This document shows, piece by piece, positions 27,626 through 35,383 of a stretch of 64,000 nucleotides of DNA; position 1 is the first letter of the stretch, and each line of letters starts with the position of its first letter. The stretch is taken from assembly GCF_025548535.1 (NCBI RefSeq), contig NZ_JAJLQW010000004.1, forward strand, positions 310,001-374,000, read 5' to 3'. A program made the position numbers and the translations under genes. Below the pieces are notes generated by a model. It did no database searches and was not told the origin of the DNA. It was given only the letters and a program-made list of their open reading frames with translations. The DNA comes from Undibacterium sp. Jales W-56 (GTDB lineage Bacteria > Pseudomonadota > Gammaproteobacteria > Burkholderiales > Burkholderiaceae_D).

Positions 27626-29185
27626 ATGCACGCAGCCGTAGAATTCCAACAAATCTCGAAACGCTTTGGCGCAGTCCACGCCAATCGCGACGTGAGCTTT
27701 TCTATTGCGCCGGGCAGTATTCATGGCGTCATCGGTGAAAACGGCGCAGGTAAATCGACCCTGATGAGCATCCTGTACGGCTACTATCGCGCCGACAGCG
27801 GCAGGCTGCAGATCAATGGCCAGGCCCAACAGATCCGCAACAGCCAGGAAGCCATCAAGCTTGGTATCGGCATGGTGCACCAGCACTTTATGCTGGTAGA
27901 GAATATGACCGTGCTGGATAACGTGATGCTCGGCTCCGAAGGAGGATTCCGCCTCGCTGCACATCGTACCGAGATCGAAAAAAAGCTGCGTGAGATTTGC
28001 CAGCGCTACGCACTCGAGGTTGATCCATTGAGCAAAATCCAGGATCTCTCAGTCGGCCTGCAACAACGGGTTGAAATCCTCAAGCAGATCTACCGCAGCG
28101 CCAATATCCTGATCCTCGATGAACCGACTGCGGTCCTGACCGTACAAGAAACCGCCTCGCTATTCGATGTGCTGCGCCTGTTTAAAGAGCAGGGCAAGAC
28201 CATCATCCTGATCACGCATAAGCTACAAGAAATTCTCGACATCACGGATCAGGTCACCGTGATGCGCGCAGGCACCGTGGTCGGCTCGGTCGCCACCGCA
28301 ACTACGAATAAAGAAGAACTCGCGAACCTGATGGTGGGCCGTCCTATCCAGACGCAATTGCCGCGTGCGCCGTACGCGCCAGGCCAGACCGTGCTGGAAG
28401 TCAAGCACCTGAATTTACGCAGCAAGCAATCGGTGGCACTCTTAAAAGACATCAACTTCACACTCCGTGCAGGTGAAATTGTCGCCATTGCCGGGGTCTC
28501 AGGCAACGGTCAAAGCGAATTACTGGAAATCCTCTCGGGCATGCGTTTGCCGAGCAGCGGCGAACTGCTAATGCAGGGCAAGGCGCTGCCTATCGCCAGA
28601 CGCAAAGATGCCGACGGTTTGCCGGCACGCTTCCGCGAACTCGGGATTGCCCATGTGCCGGAAGATCGCTTGCGGGACGCGGTCGTAAAGAATTTTTCGG
28701 TGATGATGAATAGCTTTCTCGGCTACCAAAAACAAGTCAAAAAGCGCTTCGGTCTGCTGGACCTGAAAAGCACCCTCAGCCACTGCACCGACCTGCTGAA
28801 AAAATTCGACGTGCGTCCTTCCGATCCGGCATTGCGCATCGCCTTGCTGTCGGGCGGCAACCAGCAAAAGGTGGTGATTGCACGCGAGATCGCTGCCGCC
28901 CCTAAACTGATGCTGGTCGGTCAACCGACCCGCGGCGTCGATATCGGCACCATAGAAAACATCCACGCCCAAATCCTGGCAATGCGCGATGCCGGCGTCG
29001 CGATCTTGCTGGTCTCGGTAGAACTGGAAGAAGTCCGTGCGCTGGCCGACCGCATCCTGGTCATGTCCGACGGCTGCATCACGGGTGAATTGAAGGCGGA
29101 AGAATTCGACGCAACGCGCATCGGCCTGCTGATGGGCGGCTCCTCTGCACACCCGGTCAAGCATAGTCATGAGTTACAGCGATGA
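27626..29185 (+). CDS. ABC importer ATPase with two nucleotide-binding domains (nucleoside/sugar type)
   Basis: 519 residues in two tandem ABC cassettes. The first has an intact Walker A (GENGAGKST, residues 38-46), Q-loop, and LILDEPTAVL Walker B; the second has a degenerate P-loop (GVSGNGQSELLE), but intact LSGGNQQKV signature and GQPTRGVDIG. This asymmetric arrangement is that of the simple-sugar/nucleoside (YufO/NupA-like) ATPases. It energises the two permeases that follow. ATG 27626 chosen because the upstream open frame (from 27509) has no family similarity. Its stop overlaps a decoy ATGA that precedes the next gene. Confidence 0.94.
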   Translation: MHAAVEFQQISKRFGAVHANRDVSFSIAPGSIHGVIGENGAGKSTLMSILYGYYRADSGRLQINGQAQQIRNSQEAIKLGIGMVHQHFMLVENMTVLDNVMLGSEGGFRLAAHRTEIEKKLREICQRYALEVDPLSKIQDLSVGLQQRVEILKQIYRSANILILDEPTAVLTVQETASLFDVLRLFKEQGKTIILITHKLQEILDITDQVTVMRAGTVVGSVATATTNKEELANLMVGRPIQTQLPRAPYAPGQTVLEVKHLNLRSKQSVALLKDINFTLRAGEIVAIAGVSGNGQSELLEILSGMRLPSSGELLMQGKALPIARRKDADGLPARFRELGIAHVPEDRLRDAVVKNFSVMMNSFLGYQKQVKKRFGLLDLKSTLSHCTDLLKKFDVRPSDPALRIALLSGGNQQKVVIAREIAAAPKLMLVGQPTRGVDIGTIENIHAQILAMRDAGVAILLVSVELEEVRALADRILVMSDGCITGELKAEEFDATRIGLLMGGSSAHPVKHSHELQR

Positions 29186-29213
29186 ATCACAGCAATGAAT
29201 CACAGCAATGAAT
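29182..29213 (+). repeat. 13-bp tandem duplication at the ATPase/permease junction
   Basis: The unit ATGAATCACAGCA occurs twice in tandem (29182-29194, 29195-29207) and is followed by a third partial copy, ATGAAT (29208-29213). Because 13 is not a multiple of three, the three ATGs are in different frames: the first overlaps the ATPase stop (ATGA) and stops after 9 codons, the second after 6, and only the third opens the permease. Confidence 0.9.
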
Positions 29214-30284
29214 AATACCGAACTGCCGCGCTGGGCCACAGCGATCGCCCTGCCTTTACTCAACTTGCTGTCCGCATTGCTGGTGGCGGCGTTGGTGATC
29301 TACCTATTGGGTGAGAGTCCGATTGAATCATTAGGTATTTTGCTCAATGCCGCCGTGCTGAATCCCGAAGGCCTGGGCTATACCCTGTTTTACGCCTCGA
29401 CTTTTATTTTTACCGGCTTGTCCGTCTCTATCGCGATGCAGGCGGGCCTGTTCAATATCGGCAGCGAAGGCCAGATGTATATCGGTGGTCTTGGCCTGAC
29501 GCTGGTGTTGCTGGCACTCGATGCCAGTCTGCCTGGCTGGCTGCTGATTCCTTTAGCGATTATCGGCAGCGCGGTGTTCGGCGCGGCCTGGGCCTATCTG
29601 CCCGGCTATCTGCAAGCCAGGCGCGGCAGTCATATCGTGGTGACGACCATCATGTTCAACTTCATTGCGGCGAGCCTGATGAATTTTGCGATCGTGACTT
29701 ACCTGATCCCGACAGGCCAGCAAAACCCCGCCAGCCGCGTCTTCGCCGAAACCGCATGGCTGCCGAAGTTGAATGCGATCTTGCCCGTGCTCGGCGAAAC
29801 CCCGCTGAACATCAGCTTCATCCTGGCGCTGGTGGCGCTGGCGATTTACGGCATTGCAGTGTGGCGCTCTGCCTGGGGCTACCAGTTGCGCGCCACCGGC
29901 ATGAACCAGCATGCCGCCCACTATGCGGGTATCTCGATCACAAAAACCATCTTGCTTGCGATGCTGATTTCCGGCGGGCTGGCCGGTCTGGCGTCGGTGA
30001 ATTCCCTGATGGGTTCCACCCATTACCTGAATCTGAATTTCCCGGCAGGCGCAGGGTTTATCGGTATTGCAATTGCACTGATGGGACGTCAGCATCCGCT
30101 CGGCATTTTGCTGTCATCGATCCTGTTCGGCGCCCTGATTCAGGGCGGCTTCGATCTGTCGCTGGAAAAACCGAATATTCCGACCGAAACGTTTATCTTT
30201 ATCCAGGGCCTGATCATCTTGTTTTGCGGCGCCATGGAAAACCTGTATGCGCCGGTGTTGGCACGCGCACTGAAGCGGAGTTAA
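29208..30284 (+). CDS. ABC importer permease, nucleoside/simple-sugar family (first)
   Basis: Inner-membrane permease of 358 residues with about nine or ten hydrophobic segments, of the BPD_transp_2 type. It contains GLFNIGSEGQMYIGGLG and GYQLRATGMNQHAAHYAG, the conserved cytoplasmic loop motif that contacts the ATPase. Start ATG 29208 is imposed by the 13-bp duplication upstream; there is no good ribosome-binding site, so reinitiation from the preceding gene is likely. Its stop overlaps the second permease start (TAATG). Confidence 0.93.
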   Translation: MNNTELPRWATAIALPLLNLLSALLVAALVIYLLGESPIESLGILLNAAVLNPEGLGYTLFYASTFIFTGLSVSIAMQAGLFNIGSEGQMYIGGLGLTLVLLALDASLPGWLLIPLAIIGSAVFGAAWAYLPGYLQARRGSHIVVTTIMFNFIAASLMNFAIVTYLIPTGQQNPASRVFAETAWLPKLNAILPVLGETPLNISFILALVALAIYGIAVWRSAWGYQLRATGMNQHAAHYAGISITKTILLAMLISGGLAGLASVNSLMGSTHYLNLNFPAGAGFIGIAIALMGRQHPLGILLSSILFGALIQGGFDLSLEKPNIPTETFIFIQGLIILFCGAMENLYAPVLARALKRS

Positions 30285-31255
30285 TGATGTTTGATGATTT
30301 TCATTTCGCCAGCATACTGGTCTCTACCATCCGCAATGCGCCGGTCCTGATTTTCGCCGCGATGGCAGGTCTGTTTGCCGAACGCAGCGGCGTGGTTGAT
30401 CTGGCGCTCGAAGGCAAGATGCTGGCCTCCGCCTTCGCCTCGGCTGCAGTGGCCTACACCACGCAAAATCCGTGGCTAGGCATACTGGCGGGACTCGGCG
30501 TTTCTGTCGCAATCGCTTTGCTGCAAGGCTTCGTCAGCATCACGCAAAAAGGCAATCAGTTGGTCGCCGGTATTGCGATCAATATCGCGATGAGCGGCCT
30601 GACCTTCGTACTCGCCCAGTTCTTCTTTTCGCAAGGCGGCCGCACACCCGATCTCGCTCAGGCGCGCTTGTTCGACATCGCCTTGCCGGGTACCGCCGCC
30701 CTGGAAAACATGCCATTGATAGGCTGGCTCTATGGCCAATTAATCGGTGGTCACAGCGTGCTGGTGTACCTGGCGTTCGCCCTGATCCCGCTGGTGCACT
30801 GGGTGATTTATCACAGCCGCTTCGGCTTACGCTTGCGCGCCGTCGGCGAGAATCCGCATGCGGCCGATGCAGCAGGGATCAACGTCGAACGCACCCGTTT
30901 CATGGCGATGCTATGCGCCGGCGTCCTGTGCTCGTTTTCCGGCGCGTATCTGTCTATCATACAAAGCGGCTTCTTCCTGCGCGACATGTCGGCCGGTAAC
31001 GGTTACCTGGCCTTGACTGCACTGGTGTTCGGCAACTGGCGCCCTTTGCAAACGGCATTGGGCTGCCTGATGTTCGGCTTTTTCACGGCGCTGCAAGTAC
31101 AGATCGAAGGGGTAGAATTCCCCGGTATCGGCAAAGTCCCAGGCTCATTGATACAGATGATTCCGTATGTCGTCACGGTGATCGTATTGGCAGGCCTGAT
31201 GGCGAAATCCGTCGCGCCAAAAGCGATTGGCGTGCCGTTTGTGAAATCGCGTTAA
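30284..31255 (+). CDS. ABC importer permease, nucleoside/simple-sugar family (second)
   Basis: Partner permease of 323 residues, about eight to ten membrane segments. Conserved loop: GLRLRAVGENPHAADAAGINV; also AERSGVVDLALEGKMLASAF near the N-terminus. The start ATG 30284 shares a base with the TAA stop of the first permease and lies behind a GGAG; the much longer open frame from 29756 overlaps the first permease and is not real. With the BMP protein and double ATPase it completes the importer. Confidence 0.94.
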   Translation: MMFDDFHFASILVSTIRNAPVLIFAAMAGLFAERSGVVDLALEGKMLASAFASAAVAYTTQNPWLGILAGLGVSVAIALLQGFVSITQKGNQLVAGIAINIAMSGLTFVLAQFFFSQGGRTPDLAQARLFDIALPGTAALENMPLIGWLYGQLIGGHSVLVYLAFALIPLVHWVIYHSRFGLRLRAVGENPHAADAAGINVERTRFMAMLCAGVLCSFSGAYLSIIQSGFFLRDMSAGNGYLALTALVFGNWRPLQTALGCLMFGFFTALQVQIEGVEFPGIGKVPGSLIQMIPYVVTVIVLAGLMAKSVAPKAIGVPFVKSR

Positions 31256-31263
31256 AAATTAAA

Positions 31264-31312
31264 TCCCCCTAATCCCCTCTCCCGCCAGCGGGAAAGGGCT
31301 AGGGTAAGGGTG
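31264..31312. repeat. GC-rich interspersed palindrome
   Basis: A 49-bp sequence whose core is the hairpin CCCTCTCCCGC / GCGGGAAAGGG (31275-31298, ten of eleven pairs, CA loop), flanked by further C-rich and G-rich runs. It matches the general form of the CCCTCTCCC-type intergenic palindromes found in many proteobacteria. It lies nine bases after the second permease gene and may attenuate or protect the transcript. The rest of the gap to 31519 has an inverted repeat TCGGGCG/CGCCCGA (31340-31386) of unclear meaning. Confidence 0.7.
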
Positions 31313-31519
31313 CTGGCAAACGACGTGCTGAACACAATATCGGGCGCTACATTATGCGGCGCTTGCCATTGAATTGCATCGCCCGACACCGTAACGGATA
31401 CACAACGAACAGCAATGTTCGGCAAGGTTTTCGACCTCCTTGAACCGGGTCAACCGCAACAAGTCATTTCGCGTCTGGGTTCTGTTAATGGCCAGCCGGA
31501 GTAATTTTGGAGAACATCC

Positions 31520-32512
31520 ATGCAAGCAAAACACAAAGTCATTTTTGATACGGACCCAGGTGTGGACGATGCAATGGCGCTGTACTTTGCACTCGCCCAT
31601 CAAGACATCGACGTGGTCGGCATCACCACCACTTTCGGTAACGTGTATGTAGAACAGGCGACGATCAATGCCTTGTATCTGACCCGTATCGCAGGTCGCA
31701 GCATCCCGGTAGCACAGGGCGTCAACGTACCATTCGCCAAAGCAGCCGGTACCCCGCCGGATTTTATCCACGGTGCCGACGGTCTCGGTAACTTGACCAA
31801 CCGCATCGAGGTCGGCGGTAAAGCCGAAGTCGAGAGCGCGGCGGAATTCATCGTCAAAATGGCACGCCAGCATCCGGGTGAAATCACCCTGGTTGCAGTC
31901 GGTCCGCTGGGCAACCTGGCTTTGGCGCTGAAGATGGAGCCGCAACTGCCTAAGCTGCTGAAAAAAGTCGTGTTGATGGCCGGTGCCGTCGATGAGCCTG
32001 GCAATGTATCGCCGGTCGCCGAAGCCAATGTCTGGAACGATCCTGATGCAGCGGACCTGGTGTTTACCGCAGGCTGGGATCTGACCATGGTCGGCCTGGA
32101 CGTCACCCATCGCGTGGTATTGCCATCGAGCTTCTTCGCCCGTCTGGCAGTGCAGCACCAGCACGTCGCGATGGATACCCTGTCGCACGCGGTGAATTTC
32201 TATGCGAACTTCTACCAGAGCATCCGCCCCGACCTCGGTCATGCCTGCTATGGCCATGATGTACTGGCGTTTGTGTGGCTGGTCGCGCCGGAGATGTTCG
32301 AAACGCAAAATGGTCGTGTGCGCGTCGCCAAAGAGGGTATCGGCAACGGTCAGACCATGATGGCAAAACTCGCCATCCCTTACCCGCAAGCGGGCTGGGA
32401 AATCAGCAAGCCGGAGACCCGCGTTTGCATGAAAATCGATGCCGATGCCTGCGTCAAATTGATCGATGCGACCTTGTCCGGCAACTGGTTACAGCCAGCG
32501 CTGAACCAGTAA
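31520..32512 (+). CDS. Inosine-uridine-preferring nucleoside hydrolase family protein
   Basis: Hydrolyses the N-glycosidic bond of ribonucleosides to base and ribose. 330 residues. The calcium-site signature is FDTDPGVDDAMAL (Asp10, Asp12, Asp16, Asp17), and the distal active-site pair lies in CYGHDVLAFVWL. The FGNVYVEQAT and MAGAVDEPGNVSPVAEANVWNDPDAA stretches are typical. Good ribosome-binding site (GGAGAA) before ATG 31520. Being downstream of the importer suggests it acts on incoming nucleosides in the cytoplasm; it has no signal peptide. Confidence 0.95.
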   Translation: MQAKHKVIFDTDPGVDDAMALYFALAHQDIDVVGITTTFGNVYVEQATINALYLTRIAGRSIPVAQGVNVPFAKAAGTPPDFIHGADGLGNLTNRIEVGGKAEVESAAEFIVKMARQHPGEITLVAVGPLGNLALALKMEPQLPKLLKKVVLMAGAVDEPGNVSPVAEANVWNDPDAADLVFTAGWDLTMVGLDVTHRVVLPSSFFARLAVQHQHVAMDTLSHAVNFYANFYQSIRPDLGHACYGHDVLAFVWLVAPEMFETQNGRVRVAKEGIGNGQTMMAKLAIPYPQAGWEISKPETRVCMKIDADACVKLIDATLSGNWLQPALNQ

Positions 32513-32531
32513 CAGCAAAAGAGGAGAGATC

Positions 32532-33374
32532 ATGTTTATCGAACCAGTTGATTACCGCAGTCCGGATGCGGCCAAAAAATTCACCGAAAGCCTGCACCAC
32601 ACCGGCTTTGGCGTCCTGACCAATCATCCCTTGTCGCAAGATTTGCTCAACACCATTTACAAGGAATGGTATGACTTCTTCCAGACCGACGCGAAGAACA
32701 AATACGACTTCGATGCCGAAAAAATGGACGGCTATTTTTCGCCAAAAATTTCTGAAACCGCCAAGGGCAATACCAAGCGCGACCTGAAAGAGTTTTACCA
32801 TATCTACCCCGAAGGCCGCTATCCCGCCGAGGTATCGGATGCGGCGCGTCAGTACTACGATCAGGGCAACCAGCTCGCGACCGAATTGCTGCAATGGGTG
32901 GAGGATCACACGCCGGCCGACATCAAAGCCAAATACTCGATGCCGCTATCCGACATGATCACCGACAGCGACCTGACCTTGCTGCGGGTATTGCATTATC
33001 CGCCGTTGCGTGGCGATGAAGAGCCGGATGCGGTGCGCGCGGCAGCGCATGGCGACATCAATCTGCTGACCGTATTGCCGGCGGCGACGCAGGCAGGTTT
33101 GCAGGTGTTGGGCAAAGACGATACCTGGCATGATGTGCCCTGCGACTTCGGCATGCTGATCGTGAATATCGGCGACATGCTCGATGAAGCGTCGCAAGGT
33201 TACTACCCGTCGACCATCCATCGCGTCTTGAATCCGACCGGCGAAGAAGCGAAAAAATCGCGTATTTCCTTGCCGCTGTTCCTGCATCCGCGTCCTGACG
33301 TGGTGCTGTCGGAGCGTCATACTTCCGGCAGTTATCTGCAAGAACGTTTGAAAGAACTCGGCGTCAAGAAATAA
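32532..33374 (+). CDS. 2-oxoglutarate/Fe(II)-dependent oxygenase, isopenicillin-N-synthase-like
   Basis: 280 residues of the IPNS-like oxygenase fold. The iron facial triad is His173, Asp175 (AAHGDINLL) and His230 (PSTIHRVLNP); the 2-oxoglutarate anchor is Arg244-x-Ser246 (KSRISLP). N-terminal DIOX_N-like part present. Ribosome-binding site GAGGAGAG precedes ATG 32532. It sits 19 bp after the nucleoside hydrolase and before cytidine deaminase, so a substrate among nucleosides, bases or their breakdown products is the natural inference. Characterised relatives of the fold include thymine 7-hydroxylase and pyrimidine deoxynucleoside hydroxylases, but this protein could equally do something else. 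Confidence 0.9.
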   Translation: MFIEPVDYRSPDAAKKFTESLHHTGFGVLTNHPLSQDLLNTIYKEWYDFFQTDAKNKYDFDAEKMDGYFSPKISETAKGNTKRDLKEFYHIYPEGRYPAEVSDAARQYYDQGNQLATELLQWVEDHTPADIKAKYSMPLSDMITDSDLTLLRVLHYPPLRGDEEPDAVRAAAHGDINLLTVLPAATQAGLQVLGKDDTWHDVPCDFGMLIVNIGDMLDEASQGYYPSTIHRVLNPTGEEAKKSRISLPLFLHPRPDVVLSERHTSGSYLQERLKELGVKK

Positions 33375-33384
33375 AGTTTCAAAA

Positions 33385-33513
33385 GGGAGCTTCTAAAAAC
33401 CTAATCGAGATGCAGCGCTAGGCAGGGTTATCAAATCGACGCAGCAATACGTCGGTATTGCGAGGCTTTGCAACGACACGATGCGTTCGAGTATGGAGTT
33501 TTTAGAAATTCCC
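33385..33513. repeat. MITE-like element with TTCTAAAAAC ends
   Basis: A 129-bp intergenic element bounded by GGGAGCTTCTAAAAAC (33385-33400) and its near-complement GTTTTTAGAAATTCCC (33498-33513), 14 of 16 positions pairing. Inside is a perfect 7-bp hairpin GCAATAC/GTATTGC (33444-33461). No coding capacity. Only one copy is in the window. It occupies part of the 307-bp gap between the oxygenase and cdd. Confidence 0.78.
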
Positions 33514-33623
33514 AAAAACGCTCCCGCTTTATTCATAAGCCTTTCCAGCCATTTTCAGCCTGAAAGCCGCACCGGATAAGCGGGATTGATTTTGAAATGA
33601 TGGCGAATCGATCTGCCTAGTCC

Positions 33624-33650
33624 GACTATTCTGACTATTCTGACTATTCT
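33624..33650. repeat. 9-bp tandem repeat, three units
   Basis: GACTATTCT three times in perfect tandem, 32 bp upstream of the cdd start. A short slippage-prone array; close enough to the start to alter spacing of a promoter if the copy number varies. Confidence 0.9.
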
Positions 33651-33681
33651 GCCAACCCCTTCACACCCAAAGAGAATCCGC

Positions 33682-34098
33682 ATGACCACCCAAGACCTCA
33701 CGCAACATTTGATCGCCGAAGCCCAGCAAGCCCGCGAACGCGCCTACGCGCCCTACTCCAGGTTTAAAGTCGGTGCCGCGGTTCAGACCAAGGACGGCAC
33801 CATCTTCCGCGGCTGCAATATCGAGAACGCCTCCTACGGCCTGTGCAATTGCGCCGAGCGCACCGCCTTGTTCAGCGCGATTGCAGCCGGCTATCGTCCG
33901 GGCGATTTCGCTGCAATCGCCGTCACCGGCGACACCGACGGCCCGATCGCGCCCTGCGGCGCCTGCCGCCAGGTCATCATCGAACTCGGCGGACCGGCAT
34001 TGCCTGTGGTGCTGAGCAATTTAAAAGGCGAAATCAAACACACCACGGCCGGCGCGCAATTGCCGGATGCGTTTTATCTGGCGCCGGACGCCAATTAA
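33682..34098 (+). CDS. cdd: Cytidine deaminase
   Basis: Converts cytidine and deoxycytidine to uridine and deoxyuridine. 138 residues, tetrameric class. Zinc and catalytic residues: Cys57-Ala-Glu59 (LCNCAERTAL) and Cys92-x-x-Cys95 (PCGACRQVI); FKVGAAV near the N-terminus. Ribosome-binding AAAGAGAA before ATG 33682. Closes the nucleoside salvage island; the 307-bp gap before it, with a repeat element, means it may have its own promoter. Confidence 0.97.
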   Translation: MTTQDLTQHLIAEAQQARERAYAPYSRFKVGAAVQTKDGTIFRGCNIENASYGLCNCAERTALFSAIAAGYRPGDFAAIAVTGDTDGPIAPCGACRQVIIELGGPALPVVLSNLKGEIKHTTAGAQLPDAFYLAPDAN

Positions 34099-34493
34099 AA
34101 ACCGATAAACTGATTGCCTAAACGCAATTACCCTGTCGATTGTAATCGGACAAGATAGATTCTTGTCCTCCCCCTCCTTGCTTAGCGTAAGCGACTTGCT
34201 ATTCTAGGCACGAACAAGTGCCGCCCTAATGCTACTATCGTGTGTGCGATCTGCGTCATTAGGTTTTCTGCCGTCATCCTATTGCAACCCATAAATGTGC
34301 TGGAACTTGGTGCTGCGATGATACAAATAAAAACTACACCTGCCGGACCCGCACTTATCCAGAAAACTTAAGCAAATTCGTCCAGGTAAAGCGATCTGCG
34401 AAATCGGCGAAGACAGCAGGCATGAATACAGTCGCCTGCTTGAGTATGTTTTGCAGCAACGTCTACCCTAACCAACATCAACGGCAACACACC
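34099..34493. other. Intergenic region between cdd and the Crp/Fnr gene
   Basis: 395 bp without a gene. It holds a perfect 8-bp hairpin GGACAAGA/TCTTGTCC at 34148-34168 that is followed by a C-rich rather than T-rich run, so it is not a standard terminator, and a weaker hairpin GGCAC/GTGCC near 34207-34222. No promoter stands out. Confidence 0.6.
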
Positions 34494-35225
34494 ATGTCCA
34501 CATCAGAAACCAAGCCAGAACCCGATCCGCGGCAAAACCGCATACTGGCGGCTCTTCCCAAATCAGAATATGAAAGACTATTGCCGAACCTGAAGTTTGT
34601 AGAAATGCCGCTAGGATGGACGGTGTCTGAATCCGGCGACCATGTTGATTTTGTCCATTTCCCTATCAGCGGAATCGTCTCTTTGATTTACGCTCTCGAG
34701 GACGGCTCCACCAGCGAAACCGCACTGGTCGGCAATGAGGGAATGGTGGGCATCTCTATTTTTATGGGCGGCGAGAGCATGCCAACCAGCACCGAGGTGC
34801 AAAGTGCCGGGGGCGCATTCAAATTAAGTCGCAAACTCATGAAACAGGAGTTTGAATTAGCCGGCGAGCTACAGCGGCTGGCGCTGCTATATACCCAGGC
34901 GCTCATTTGCCAGACCTCGCAAACGGCGGTCTGTAACCAACACCACGCCCTCGATCAACAGCTCTGTCGCTGGTTATTGATGAGCATGGACAGGCTGCAG
35001 GATAATCAAATTATCATTACTCAAGAAATGGTGGCTAATTTATTGGGTGTGCGGCGAGAAAGCATCACTGAAGCGGTTGGGCAACTGCAAAAAGACGGCA
35101 TAGTTGAACGTGCGCGTGGCCGTATTACGGTGAGCGATAGAAAAAAGCTAGAGAAACGTGTTTGCGAATGTTATTCAGTCGTCAAAGAAGAATACGAACG
35201 GCTGCTTCCTTTCGAAAAAAAATAA
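34494..35225 (+). CDS. Crp/Fnr-family transcriptional regulator
   Basis: 243 residues: an N-terminal cyclic-nucleotide-binding-type beta barrel (about 20-140, with LVGNEGMVGISIFMGG) and a C-terminal winged helix (ITQEMVANLLGVRRESITEAVGQLQKDGIV). There is no N-terminal Cys cluster, so it is not an oxygen-sensing Fnr, and the barrel lacks the canonical cAMP-binding Arg-Ser motif. ATG 34494 preferred over an upstream ATG at 34422, whose extra residues look non-coding. No adjacent co-directional operon shows an obvious target. Confidence 0.9.
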   Translation: MSTSETKPEPDPRQNRILAALPKSEYERLLPNLKFVEMPLGWTVSESGDHVDFVHFPISGIVSLIYALEDGSTSETALVGNEGMVGISIFMGGESMPTSTEVQSAGGAFKLSRKLMKQEFELAGELQRLALLYTQALICQTSQTAVCNQHHALDQQLCRWLLMSMDRLQDNQIIITQEMVANLLGVRRESITEAVGQLQKDGIVERARGRITVSDRKKLEKRVCECYSVVKEEYERLLPFEKK

Positions 35226-35383
35226 ACCTATTTTTATCCCTGCTGTCTGGGCATCGCCCACTCATGAATCTTGCCTGAAAGCAGGTCATTTATTCGATAG
35301 ATCACTGATCAATACGATAGTTGATTTTGCGGTATGCTTTAGCTGCTTTTTTAACAGCGACACTCATTCCCACAGGAGTAATC

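Noticed and set aside
29756-30283. N-terminal extension of the second permease overlapping the first
   Set aside because: Reads the first permease out of frame; the TAATG junction at 30282-30286 with a GGAG ahead gives the normal permease start.
31340-31386. Inverted repeat TCGGGCG/CGCCCGA in the nucleoside hydrolase leader as a riboswitch
   Set aside because: No match to any known riboswitch core that I can see; a 33-nt loop with 7-bp arms is weak evidence.
34148-34168. Perfect hairpin after cdd as a terminator
   Set aside because: Followed by a C-rich tract rather than T residues; could be an operator or nothing, so only noted in the intergenic entry.
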